DNA from: Macrosoma leucophasiata
Lineage: Eukaryota; Arthropoda; Insecta; Lepidoptera; Hedylidae
NCBI GenBank assembly: GCA_036365455.1
Contig: JAWQUS010000020.1
Location: forward strand, 6,359,001-6,423,000
Reading direction: 5' to 3'
DNA length: 64,000 bases
The notes beneath the pieces were generated by a model. That model made no database searches. It worked only from the letters and a program-made list of their open reading frames with translations, and had not been told where the DNA came from. Below are positions 11,741-22,376 of the stretch, piece by piece. The translations under genes were made by a program, and so were the position numbers. Numbering within the stretch: position 1 is the stretch's first letter; each line of letters opens with the position of its first letter.

Positions 11741-13010
11741 GCAATTTATTTATTTATTCATTTATTTCGAGCCACTAGAGCCCATATCAAATACAATAAA
11801 CACATAAAATATAAAAATACAATCATATACTAATACTATACATATTGTTCTAAAACTAATCACCGATCACACACACTGTTATCGAGGCGTACGTTTTGCC
11901 TCCCAAAATCTTCGGAAAACTACGTCTTCGGGCCAGAAGTCAGGACTGAAGAACATCTGCACATGTTTGGCAGGTACACGCAACTTGAAGGAGGAGAAAC
12001 CTGTGGGTCGGCTTGACTTCAAGGCTTCGATTACCCCTTGTATTTGTCCCTCAGTACGTAGATCTCTGACGATCTTCTCCGTCATATACGATTGAACGTC
12101 GGTGATGGTCGTTTTCTCGTTTAGACGTGAAAGATACACGAAGGCGTAAGGTTCGGCAGCTTTGAGTTGAGAAGCTGCTGATGCGGTACCTCGAAGGTTT
12201 CTATTTCGACGAGGACGACGTTTCCGATTCTCAACCTGGGTGAATCCGTCTTCATCGACCACTTTTTGCCCTGGTGCAGCAGCAACCGTTGCCTTAGGCT
12301 TCTTGGTAACAATAGCTTTCCGGGATCGGCTTGCGGCTTGTACATAAGACATTGCCTGCTGGCGCACTGGTCCAGGCTTCACAGGAGGTGCCAGCAAAGG
12401 CGGCGCAGGAGCACGTGATTTATGTGGACCGAGGTCATTTTGCGCGCGGTCATTACTCCTCGTTATTGTATTGTTGTCAGTCGCATCGAAACTGCTGATA
12501 GGTGAGGTATCAGGTTGCACGGCACCGCCTCGCCGCACAGTCACGTTACGTAAACTCGGGGGCGATCATGCAAGCGCAGCATTTTCTTTACGCAAATCTG
12601 TTACCTCTATTTTTAGGTCCCTGCATGCTATTTCCGAGGCGTCTAATCTTCCTCGAATGTCTATAACTTCTTTCTGCAGCAGCACGATGTCTTTCAGCAC
12701 CCGCGTGACGTCAACATGATCGAACGTCACTGGTAGCATCTTATTCAGATCTCGTGCTGCAAAAGTATATAGGCATATCGTCCGGATCAGTACATTTGAA
12801 AATCCGGATAATGTCCTGTAGGTCCTTTTTTCCATGCCCATCTCTCTGTCTCGTTATGATCTTGATAGTTATAACAGAATAGTCGACGAGCACTCTTTTT
12901 GCCTCTAGGATCTCAGCCTCCGTATAACTAGATGTACAGATTTGCTCTAGACTGAGCTCATCCATTACATCCAGCTTATTCTGAACGAAAGCGAGAAACT
13001 CGTTCACAAT
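11741..13010 (-). pseudogene. LINE ORF1-like gene with 3' UTR and (AAAT)n tail, frameshifted
   Basis: Minus-strand pieces at 13007-12770 (LAFVQNKLDVMDELSLEQIC...), 12770-12566 (NKMLPVTFDHVDVTRVLKDI, then a coiled-coil LLQKEVIDIRGRLDASEIAC) and 12544-11879 (Pro-rich, then AYVYLSRL-like and VPAKHVQMFFSPDFWPEDVV). A frameshift lies near 12765 and a stop at about 12566. I recall this architecture from repeat-associated insect and cnidarian proteins, and the FxPxxWPxxVxxRRF ending from LINE ORF1/gag proteins. A short UTR and AATAAATAAATAAATTG follow, so it looks reverse-transcribed. No RT is attached. Confidence 0.65.
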
Positions 13011-13140
13011 AACGGTGTCGGAACGCTTAGGTAGCGCGATGTTTACGTGACGAAATAATCACAATTCTGGTCATTGAAACAGCCGTTGTAATACGACCGT
13101 TCCAAATCATACCGCGAATGCAACTGGCAATGAAAATAAT

Positions 13141-13245
13141 TTTTCTCTATTTATTTATTTAAAACTTTAATGCACATTTAGGTACATTAGGCGGACTTAA
13201 TGCCATAAGGCATTCTCTACCAGTCGACCTTGTGGTAGTGGAATC
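13141..13245 (-). repeat. LINE 3'-end fragment (family F)
   Basis: The minus strand reads GGTCGACTGGTAGAGAATGC, CTTATGGCATTAAGTCCGCC and a TTTAAATAAATAAAT tail. Recurs at 61.9 and 62.3 kb. Confidence 0.65.
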
Positions 13246-13998
13246 ATATTGTAAGGGTGCAATATAGAAAAGAAACCATAGAGAAACAGAAATCATATAA
13301 TGTCTAGGGGCAGCATGTTCCAGAGTTTAATTGCAGTTATTGCAAAAGAATTCGACATGAAACCAGAGCGGTGTGAAGGAATTGCAAGGGACATATTCCT
13401 CTATTATGGTATATTCCCATACAATCGCGATAGTTATCATTTCATGTCTGTCGATAACAATAATTTTAACACCAGTATGTATGAATGTATACCTACCAAA
13501 CTTTCCAATGACATTTTTAGAATAAAATATTATAGGATCAAATCGTACGCGTTTCATGTAAAAAAATATAACACGTTTGTAGTCGAGCTCATGAAAAATA
13601 TTATTAGATGTTAATGTTCTGTTTGTTTACACATCATTCGGATGTCGACGCATCTTAATAACTAAAAAGTACCTACTACGCGCCGCCTCGACTGTGTTTT
13701 GTTTTATTTTCTTGTTTTTCATTGTAGGCAATAAATTTGCGATATGATGGGCCATGCTATTTGCTACTGCTTGCTACGGCTGCAGAGATTAATCTCATTC
13801 TTTTAAATAGCGTCGATAAAACAACTCTACTTAAGGTTCAATTTTTGAAAAAGTCGCAGAAGTGAATTCTACAATGAAACTATCGTCAAACTGACCAGTC
13901 ACATGGGAAATATGAACTGTAATAAATCACAATTTTAAACGCTGTTTAAGTCGTACCGAAATTTTGAGCATCAAGTGGAAAGCTTGGATAGGGTCACC
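13246..13998. other. Anonymous sequence with a 104-codon ORF
   Basis: The ORF at 13300-13614 (MSRGSMFQSLIAV...) begins with a phrase resembling LINE 3'-region text (compare TTTCAAAGTTTAACTGCTGT at 62890). It has no family match I know; probably repeat-derived and not a gene. Confidence 0.4.
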
Positions 13999-14350
13999 CA
14001 GGGGCGGCTCTAGCTTGTGTAGCGCCCGTGTGCAATGAAACGCTGGCACCCCTGACCGGGGGGGGGGGGGCTAGGCCCTATAACACCTACGGCAGAATAA
14101 CACTCATTGTTTTTATGCCCGTAGCACATCTCTGTTGCGAAACTAAGCGGCGAACCGCGATAGTTCATGTTTCGTCTAGTGTTTTAAGTTTTATGGACAG
14201 CGAAACAGAAGCAAAATTTATCGAATTTCTGTTTCGCTGCCCATAGAACTTAAATATGACGTGAAATAAGGTTTATTTCGAGTTGAAACAAAATGTTTGA
14301 AAAAGAAGCCGCCCATAGGGCGCTCGCGTTTGATAACTGGCGCCGCCGCC
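13999..14350 (+). mobile_element. hAT-type MITE, second copy, right end lost
   Basis: Begins CAGGGGCGGCTCTAGCTTGT, nearly identical to the 9.3-kb element (GTAGCGCCCGTGTGCAAT). It contains a run of 13 G (14058-14070). A matching right terminus and duplication were not found. A loose inverted repeat at 14185-14250 (GACAGCGAAACAGAA / TTCTGTTTCGCTG) lies inside. Confidence 0.6.
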
Positions 14351-14448
14351 GTGTGCATTACTATACGACCTACTATAATTGGTAGTGCTTACAATGTGTA
14401 TATATATAGGTACATACTACATTATTTTACATTATTCCTCATAATCTG

Positions 14449-14772
14449 CCTCGGTAGCCTAGTGCTAGCAGGCCACTACTACTACGCTGAGGTCCTGGGT
14501 TCGATTCCCGGGTAAGGGGTTATCGGAGATAATGGTGTTAAAGTTCTTTATCTCTGCTTCTATTGGGATTTTTCCATTTTCTGAAAATTTCCCAGTACCT
14601 CGAAGTTTGGTGATGTGCCCGGAGATATCAACAGGCTCGCCACCAGTTACATCGGCCAAAACGTAACCAGCGAATCGTGGTTGTTTGCACGTATGCTTGA
14701 ATGCATGCAAATGCATTACCTCTGCCTACCCCGTCGGGAATTGCAGGCGTTAAGTTACGTTTTTTTTTTATG
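14449..14772 (+). mobile_element. SINE B, full-length, tRNA-derived
   Basis: The head CTGCCTCGGTAGCCTAGTGC holds an A-box-like TAGCCTAGTG, and GGTTCGATTCC at 14499-14509 is a B-box. The body reads TTTCCCAGTACCTCGAAGTT, GCCCGGAGATATCAACAGGC, GTTTGCACGTATGCTTGAAT and CCTACCCCGTCGGGAATTGC, then a T-run (GTTACGTTTTTTTTT). Length about 320 bp. Confidence 0.85.
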
Positions 14773-15825
14773 CTGATGATGACAATATGGATTTCAATAG
14801 AGTTTGTTGAACACGTTTTAGTTTCATATTTTGTCTTGTTAGATGATTTAGCATTCGCATTAAGTGGGAATGTCATACAAGGAATTTCGTTTATTGTCTT
14901 GATACAAAATTTTACTGTTCAAATATTGTTTATATTTGTCACGATTGTTTCATTTATCATCCGACATAGAGCAACACTGGGTGGGGGGAGTAGCCATATG
15001 CAGGCTTTCCTCTCTGTCAAAGTACAAGCCCAAATGGGCCTATACCTGTCGCCCAGATGTTTAAATGTTTGCGTGAAATTGTTTCTGTATTTTGTTAAAG
15101 TCAAGGTGTGAGTTTTGTAGTAATAGACGATTTTTGTAGTGTGCGTGTGTGTCGCACGCATTTCCTCCCGCCAAAAATGACAGACTGTTTTGCATCGGTA
15201 ATACACGCTATGTTTACTTCCCCCCCGTCCGCCGCGACCGGTGGGCCGCGTTTGCTATACGTCATCCGACGATGGGAATCGAGAGTAGGCAGGGGTATAA
15301 ATAACTCGATTGCGATTTTTTTAATAACTGTTGATTTTCTTTTTCTATTTGAGTGTACGACATACATTTGAAGTTTTTTAATTAGTGAACTAAATTTTTT
15401 ATCTCCTTTTTAAGAACCTCTAGTAGTTACCAAGACAATTTTATTAATTGCATTCAAATGAAGTTATGAATAGAAACGTGATCCTAAGTGAATTCTTTTC
15501 GATAAAGTGTACTTGTCAATAGATTTCCTATACCTATTACATTTTTTTCATCGTGGAAAAATAAAAACAATAGGATTGCACTCTGATTGTCGTGTCTGTA
15601 AATGAAGTAAGTACATAGCGTTGGAAGTCAGAAATGCTGTTCCGTCGTGTTTTGTAAACTTAGTTACTGTTCTAATTGAAAAGGAAAGATGTACAATAAT
15701 TCAATAGGATAATCGATAGAATATGTATAGGCTGTAAAGATAATAATTAAGCGGTATAGCCAATAGTCTTATCATGGTCATCACTTGAAACAAAAACTTA
15801 GCATGTGTTTCTCAAGAAGTTGCTT
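14773..15825. other. Anonymous sequence, no gene
   Basis: A 136-codon ORF starts inside SINE B and runs into AT-rich DNA; I treat it as chance. A GC-rich patch at 15215-15260 has no assigned role. Confidence 0.4.
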
Positions 15826-16280
15826 AGTTTTTTAGGGTTCTCTAGTAAATTAGGAACCCTTATAGTTTCGCCATGTCCGTCTGTCTGTCTGTCCGTCCGC
15901 GGTTTAGCGCAAAAAGACTTGAAATTTTGGCATAAAAAAATTGGCTGACAAAGTGGTAGAATAAAAACGTTAAAAAAAATATTTAAGGTAAAAATTATTT
16001 CCCCTACATGTAACGCGCGGATATATTTTTTATTTTTCGTTTTCTGTATAGTGTAGGATATCGTTGGATCGATTTTTCGAAAATGTTAGGGACGTGCTTA
16101 TATCAAATTTCGATTTGGTTAACCGTTCGTGACTTATTAAGCTTTAAAATGGCAAAGTTCGTTAGAGTCAAGCCCCTCAAAAATTACGGCAATAGTATTT
16201 ACATATAATTATAACGAAATTAAAAGGATAAATGGAAAACTATCACACTAACTGAAGTTCATAGCACTGAAGTTTATAAC
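15826..16280 (+). repeat. 'GGGTTCCGTA' element, copy 2
   Basis: Shares TTATAGTTTCGCCATGTCCG, AAGTGGTAGAATAA, TGTAACGCGCGGAT, CGTGACTTATTAAGCTTTAA and TTACGGCAATAGTA, in the same order, with the 8.4-kb element. The outer TIRs are lost. Confidence 0.75.
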
Positions 16281-16599
16281 AAACTTTACCCAATGATTTT
16301 CGGGCAAACAATTTAAGTGAAGCAAGGGAGTTCCCTGCGATATGATTCACTTTTTGAAATTGTCTTTGAATTTGGAATGCAATTTCCTTGTAGGCACTAT
16401 AAGCATAATCCGATCACTAACTGGGTATTGCCGATTACGCGGTTACGCGTTGTGTCGTCGATGCGCCAAGATGTGTAAGGTGTGGGTATTTTATCTGTAA
16501 ACTTTTTTACTTTCTATGCTAGGTATAAGCATAGAAATAGGAATAGTTAGATTTCTGTTAGGTCTATGTATGTTAATGTAAGTATCTCAAATAAACTTA

Positions 16600-16870
16600 T
16601 ATTTTTCCTGCCCCAACGGCCGTTGGTTCTTCGAGCTATGTGCCTTGCCCACTGCCTCTTTAGTTTGACTATTCGGTGGGCTATGTCGGTGACTTTGGTT
16701 CTCATGCGGATCTCCTCATTTCTGATTCGATATCGCAGGGAAAGTCCGAGCATAGCTGTCTCCATTGCTCTCTGCGTGACCTTGAGTCTTTTTATAAGGC
16801 CCATTATGAGCGAACACGTTCCGTATGTCATCACTGGCAACACACTGCTCAAAGTCCTTTTGAATGGACT
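16600..16870 (-). pseudogene. RTE LINE C-terminal fragment
   Basis: The minus-strand translation (LPVMTYGTCSLIMGL, TQRAMETAMLGLSL, RNEEIRMRTKVTDIA, KRQWARHIARRTNGRWGRK) matches the C-terminal part of the RTE element at 35-36 kb, with a short loss after MTYG. Both ends are truncated. Confidence 0.85.
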
Positions 16871-16929
16871 TTTAAACTACTTAAACTTTGCACACCGTGT
16901 GCAATTTGATTAAACTTAAAGGTAGGATA

Positions 16930-17645
16930 GCTTAGGTACATCTCAGTTTATAGTCGCAATATCATGTTGTAAAAATGGAACTTGTCCGATATTTTCTTAC
17001 GGTAACAGAAGAATCGTAGGTAGACTGCTTAGGTAGTTGGTATGTTCGTGTTAAAGTACGTATAGATAGAAACACTTACGCCACTAAACCGGGTCCTACA
17101 TGAAAGTCATGAAACCAAAACAGTATAGTGGTAGTGTGACAACGTGCTCATTTTCCAATGAATTTTAAATTGGTACTACAGAAAGTTTCATTGTCATTTC
17201 ATTCCTTTATTTGTCATGCGTTCAATTAATAGATTCCTGCTACAAGTGATTTGGCAGGAAAATAACAAACACACATAAAATAATATTGGTGAGTTGTCTA
17301 ATTTAATTTGCGTCTTCAATATGATGTCGGTGACAATTCTTACTGAGGCTAGCCGATCGCGTGACATATCTATTAACTTTATTTACTCTATTTACCTGTC
17401 ATCTTAGTCCTTGATAGATTTTTATTTTATTCGTGCTATTTATCACGCGTCACTGCTCAATGATGGGACACGAGGATTCAGGTTTGGACTGGACCGGAAG
17501 AGCCCTGGTGGCTCCTCACACGCACGAGGCTTATTACTGCATGGTTGGGCCGGAGCCTAAGACAGATTCTTGCGCAAGTCTGGCTTGTAGGGAAACTCAT
17601 TAGGCTGGAGGCTATAAGGCCTGTCTGACGCTACGAGGATGGGCA
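16930..17645. other. Anonymous sequence, no gene
   Basis: 17450-17640 is GC-richer (CCGGAAGAGCCCTGGTGGCT) and may be old TE sequence. No ORF or termini. Confidence 0.35.
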
Positions 17646-17649
17646 CCAC

Positions 17650-17822
17650 AGATTTTTTTTATCTAGTGAAGGTGGCAAACCATCATGCAATTCACATTGA
17701 TGTTAAGTGATGACTGCAGCCTATAGACACCCACACAAAGACCAGAGGTCAAAATGCAGATGCGTTGCCACATCTGAGACCTTAGTTACTAGGTATGTCT
17801 CTGTGATAGTTATTACGGGGGG
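17650..17822 (-). repeat. SINE A 3' half
   Basis: TTTTTTTTATCTAGTGAAGG, GATGTTAAGTGATGACTGCA and GGTCAAAATGCAGATGCGTT. A weak remnant of the same type is at 18530-18592. Confidence 0.75.
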
Positions 17823-18259
17823 TTTATTCTATAGAATACTAAATTTAAAGAAAGAATTAAAAGAAAATTCATTAATTTCCATCTCCTGATTAAAGTAGGT
17901 TAATTCAAAATTGATAAAAATCTGTATATTTTTATTTTGCCACCAGCAGTAATAAACTGGAAAGTGAGAACTAATTTCAAACTGCATATGGGTGTGATAA
18001 TGTTATATGATTGGTATGCATGTGTGCGAGTCAAGATTTAGTTTTTGTAAATATTGATTGAGATTAACTCTTTAGTTCGTGCGATAATAACTTTGTAGCC
18101 GCTGCAGATATAAAGAAATTTAGGCCAGCAAGATTAATTTTCGAATTCAGTTGACTAATGTACGCGTCGGTATGTAGTCTAAGAATAGGTACATAAAAAA
18201 GAAAATTCGAAACACTTTAGGACACGGAAGTACTGATTATGAACTATTTTATAGAGTTA

Positions 18260-18488
18260 CTAGTTGTACCGGCTAACGTCGTATCGCACTAGAAAATAAA
18301 AAAAAATGTCCAAAAAAATGTTATGAAAAATAGATGTTGGCCGATTCTCAGACCTACCCAATATGCTCACAAAATTTCATGAGAATCTGTCCAGCCGTTT
18401 CGGAGGAGTATGGCAACGAAAACTGTGACGAGAATTTTATATATTAGACGAAAATTTTATATATTAGACGAGAATTTTATATATTAGA
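18260..18488 (-). mobile_element. Non-autonomous Helitron with triplicated 5' end
   Basis: The minus strand begins A|TCTAATATATAAAATTCTCG, repeated as three 20-bp units (18427-18486), and ends ...GTACAACTAG|T. The body reads CGAAACGGCTGGACAGATTC, shared by many lepidopteran copies. Confidence 0.7.
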
Positions 18489-18593
18489 TGTTAGTATATT
18501 TTAATATTCAATTGGTAGGTACCTATGTAGCAAACAATCATACAATTCACATTCATGGTAAGTGAATACTATACGTAGCCTATAAACATAACG

Positions 18594-18912
18594 TAAAAAA
18601 ACGTAACTTCACGCCTGTAATCCCCGAAGGGGTAGGCAGAGGTAAATGCATGCATTCAAGCCTACATGCAAAGACCTATGATTCGCCAGTTACGTTTTTG
18701 GACCATATAACAGGTAGCGAGCCTGTTGCCATCTCCGGGCACATTACCAAACTCCGAGGTACTGGGAAACTTCCACAAAAGGGAAAAATCCCAATAGAAC
18801 CAGAGATAAAGGATTTTAAACCGTTATCTCTGATAGCTCCCGATCCGGGAGTCGAACCCAGGACCTCCAGCGTAGTAGTAGTGACCTGCTACCACTAGTC
18901 TACTAAGGCAGT
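18594..18912 (-). mobile_element. SINE B, full-length
   Basis: ACGTAACTTCACGCCTGTAA through GGGAGTCGAACCCAGGACCT (reverse of the B-box) to CTACCACTAGTCTACTAAGG. The head is preserved. Confidence 0.85.
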
Positions 18913-18991
18913 TATATACCGTTTCACCGGTATACGGCAGTAATCATACAAAGTACCTAAGTAAATTTTATAAGAGAACTACAAGAAGATA

Positions 18992-19246
18992 ATAGTGTTA
19001 GAGCTCCAGTGATGGAGCTCGCGAATGTAGGCACCACCACATTACTTAACCTACTCGCCGCTAAATGCAAGTGTTGAGCACTATCGTGTTTCAGTCAGAT
19101 GGTGTATGGTGCAGTAATTACCCGCATAGAAGGATAAGAGATTTGACCTCAGGAGTGGCAATGCATCTACATTGAAATCTCTTGTTTCTTATGCGGATGT
19201 TTTTAGGATATGTAGTATTTATTTACCATCAATGTGAACTTATATG
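18992..19246 (+). repeat. SINE A copy, plus orientation, inner rearrangement
   Basis: GAGCTCCAGTGATGGAGCTC to TCAATGTGAACTTATATGCT with an A/T tail. An insert-like stretch (GAAATCTCTTGTTTCTTATG) interrupts the 3' part. It abuts the inverted copy at 19250. Confidence 0.75.
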
Positions 19247-19249
19247 CTT

Positions 19250-19540
19250 GTCTTTTTTTTATGTAATGGAAGTGGTAATCAAGCATGCAGTTCACATTGA
19301 TGTTAAGTGATGACTGCAGCCTATAGACCACGTACACAAAGACCAAGGTCAAAATGCAGATGCGTTACCACTCCTGAGGCCTAAGGTGTTATGCCTCTGT
19401 GCCGAAAATTTCAGGGCCGTACATTGCCACCTGACCGGAACACGATAGTGCTGAACACTACCATTTAGCGGCAAGTATATTAGGTAATGCGGTGGTGCCT
19501 ACGCCCGCGAGCTCCGTCACTGGAGTGCCTCCAGTAAAAA
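19250..19540 (-). repeat. SINE A copy, minus orientation
   Basis: TTTTTTTTATGTAATGGAAG to GAGCTCCGTCACTGGAGTGC. Tail-to-tail with the preceding plus copy, forming a hairpin-capable pair. Confidence 0.8.
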
Positions 19541-20448
19541 AACAATTTCGCTTGTCTGACAGTTTTTTTATAATATATTTTGTTAAAGTGCAAAAGCTAC
19601 TTTATTAAAAATGATCGGTAAAACCGGCCTGCAGTCTTGACGGTACCAATATATCTACGCTCGACTGATCTTGTTAAAGACACATTTCAATTAAAAACAA
19701 ATCAATACAGTTTCTACATACACGTTGCTCCATAAATCGCAAGGATATCTACGTTGCATCATTACATGTCAACTACTTTTAAAGTGGAATTGATAATGGT
19801 CGCGAATCTTCGTGAAGTACTTCAGGTACTCCTGTATATATTGTCTTGTGCTTACATTGATTCATATGTTATTAATTGATTGTTATAAAATAAGTCATTT
19901 CATAATGATGAGAATTGGTTGTAGTCTATTTTTTATATACCTAAGGATGATTCTCACCAACTTTTTTTAAAAGATTTTTTGGAAATTTATACTCTTAAGG
20001 CGATACGAATTTTGTCGGTTCAATAAATAAAATAAATATATACAATATTTAAAAAACATAAGCGACTTAAATGGTCTTCGTTCTTGGATTAATTAAATTT
20101 TTCTTTTAAATAAGTAAAATTTGGTAGTACATATTAACCGTTTTTTCATTTAAAAAGTAAAAAAAAATTTTCTTAACTATATCGTTGTCGTACTTAAAGT
20201 AGAATTAAATAATCACCAAAAACCAGCAGCACCTACATTATTGACTAACGACATGAAAACACATTTAATTGAAACGTTGGTAACACCGATGATGGGACTC
20301 GCTTGATGTTTATTTTTAAGTTTTTGTAATTCAATGGCTTTACCATTTAGGTACTGTACCTAGGTAGAACGATTTTTGCCGGGTCAACTTGTTTAAATAT
20401 TTAAATTTGCAGACTTAATTAAAGAGTGCATTTGATACGTTCACTTAC
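19541..20448 (-). other. Start of the K2P-like gene's first intron, AT-rich
   Basis: Follows the donor at 20448. No exon or named repeat found. Confidence 0.4.
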
Positions 20449-20593
20449 TTTGAATCTCAAGTCTTTCCAGTTTATCTTCCGCCCTCTGCGCTAACTCCAA
20501 CGGACTCTCGATGTGATAGAAGATGCTAGCACCCACCAGAAGATACACGACGTGGAGGGCCAGCATACAGGCCAATTGCTTTTTGGACATCAT
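20449..20593 (-). CDS. First coding exon of a two-pore-domain (K2P) potassium channel-like gene
   Basis: Reads from 20593 leftward to the consensus donor CAAA|GTAAGTGA at 20448. It encodes 48 codons: MMSKKQ, then a hydrophobic helix LACMLALHVVYLLVGASIFY, HIE, and a charged tail SPLELAQRAEDKLERLEIQ. An in-frame TAA three codons upstream (TAA GTC AAG ATG) supports the start. A short cytosolic N-terminus, one membrane segment with GAxxxYHIE, then RAE matches the first membrane helix of insect K2P leak channels such as the Ork1 type, by recalled family pattern. No pore (GYG) exon was found, so the family call rests on this helix alone. Another single-pass N-terminus is possible. Confidence 0.6.
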
Positions 20594-21654
20594 CTTGACT
20601 TAGATTTTTTTTGGAAAATTCCAGTGAATTAAACGGAATGTCACAAGGTCCAATTATCATAGATCGATCACAGTCAAGAACATATTTAAAATCCAGGGCA
20701 AAACTAACGTCTGCATCAAAAATCTCATTATCTCCGTGAAACGGTTGACGTAAGAATTTTGAAAATCGAACTCGCACATGGTCTCAACATGAGAGGCTCA
20801 ACACAACGACACTCCCACTTCACCCGAAAGTCTCGGCATAGTTTCGTGAAAATTGATAAAAAAGGCACTTTCAGATTGGACGTTCGACTCAACCGGATGA
20901 TCTGATCGAATGATTTCCCGGCGCGCGCGCCTACGAATCGTGTGACGCCTGACACGTCCTTTTTTTATACCAGCTGTAAATGTTTGACTGGCGACAAGTC
21001 GCATTAGCTCGTCGTAAAGGATAATAAGTAAGGTTATTGCCAACATTATACATGTATAGGTGTGCACAACCACAATTACAATACTAACGCGTTCAGGCGA
21101 AAGATTTCCGTTTACGACCGAAGATTAAGGGGATTCTGCTCTTGATAATGGGTGGTGAAGAGTTACATCATTTTTCTGATAGCGAATTTTTTCTTAAGCG
21201 TTTAACCTCGTTTGACGTAGGTAATGGCGCGCGATTAATTTTGAGCTTTGTTTATGTATTTATTTGATAGCGACAGAACGTCAGAGATTTAGGCATCAAA
21301 TGACTACTAACGACAAAAGTTAGCTCCTGTTGGGGGAGCTTGAGGATGTAAAAAGGACCGCACATCTTCAAACTTCGAATCGGGCGAATTGGGGGTGCAC
21401 AGCTTGTCTATCCCGCCACTGCGTTGTTAGTTGTTAGGTTAAGTTATAATAATTTATTCCAGACACTAACATTCGGTTAAGAAAACAAAAAAGTTGAATA
21501 CTTACTTAACGTTTAAAAAAATAAGTCTATCTTTTTATTGTTTTGCTGCCCTAAGCTGTCATATTTTTAGTTCATGAAATAACGCATGCGTGCATCCCTA
21601 TTAAGATATTAAAGAAATTTTTTTTTTTATTCGAGCAGGGATTGAACCTTATCT
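20594..21654 (-). other. 5' flank of the K2P-like exon
   Basis: No coding sequence recognised. A GC-richer patch at 20905-20960 (CCGGCGCGCGCGCC) lies in the position expected for a promoter or first non-coding exon of the minus-strand gene. Short ORFs here overlap each other in several frames and have no family resemblance. The transcription start cannot be placed by eye. Confidence 0.3.
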
Positions 21655-21768
21655 TCTGTAGATTACTGGTGAAGCGCCTGAGCTTGTTATCCAGAGGTTG
21701 CAGACTCGACCTCTGGCCAAAGTCAAATTTTCCTACCCATTTTTTCTTCAATGTCTAAATTCATTTAT
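21655..21768 (+). repeat. SINE G (tRNA-like) copy, diverged
   Basis: GATTACTGGTGAAGCGCCTG, TTATCCAGAGGTTGCAGACT and GTCAAATTTTCCTACCCATT. Confidence 0.6.
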
Positions 21769-21774
21769 GCTTTT

Positions 21775-22350
21775 CAGTATTCCGTAGCCTACAATTAACA
21801 CCTGTATTTCTCAGCCTACAATTAAGCCCTATATTTTCGCCATGTCTATCAGTCTGTCCGCACCTATGTTCGTAGGCCTTTTACTAGGAATGTGTAATTT
21901 GGCACGAATATACATATTAGCTATGCGGAGAAAGTATAACAATGAAATCTTGTAAAATATATTTGTTATGCTTTTCAGGATTCCGTAGCCTACAATTAAA
22001 CCCCTATAGTTTCACTATGACCATTGGTCTGTCCTTACCTATTTGCATGGTTACCGCCCCACCGGTTTGACCGCCATTGTTTGGTTGACTGAATGTCAAC
22101 TGCACTGGAAGAATTATTTTCCAATAGAAGAAAATTCCTCTACACCAGAAGGGGGCCGTTTTATTTTCACGCAACACAAAGTGTAAGTTATCTATAGTCT
22201 TTAAAAACATGTATGTATGTATTTTCACGCCAGGTCATTAACGGGGTAGGCAGAGAGTGTAGAGCGAAAAACATGATTTTGAGAAAACACTTTCTCGATT
22301 ATAGAAACCTACGAAATATTAAGCTCTGAAGTGCGAATTTTTGTTGGACT
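21775..22350 (+). repeat. Two partial 'GGGTTCCGTA' fragments
   Basis: ATTCCGTAGCCTACAATTAA occurs twice (about 21779 and 21979), each followed by TTTCGCCATGTC or TTTCACTATGACC and a GTCTGTCC block. The second is interrupted by a repeat C fragment (22030-22160). Confidence 0.55.
22214..22275 (-). mobile_element. Family D LINE terminal fragment
   Basis: TTTTCACGCCAGGTCATTAA then CGGGGTAGGCAGAGAGTGTA matches the last 60 bp of family D. Confidence 0.6.
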
Positions 22351-22376
22351 AAAGTGATCCATTTACTATCATCATT

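Noticed and set aside
12471..12719. 82-codon plus-strand ORF
   Set aside because: Antisense shadow of the ORF1-like gene on the minus strand.
14701..15111. 136-codon plus-strand ORF rich in hydrophobic residues
   Set aside because: It begins inside SINE B and continues through AT-rich DNA, where T-rich codons give false membrane-like stretches; no family match or coding bias.
18427..18486. Possible CRISPR-like or minisatellite array
   Set aside because: Only three contiguous 20-bp units without spacers, explained as repeated Helitron 5' ends.
20526..20955. Longer minus-strand ORFs over the K2P-like exon
   Set aside because: They read other frames; the frame with the membrane helix is supported by the upstream stop and the GTAAGT donor.
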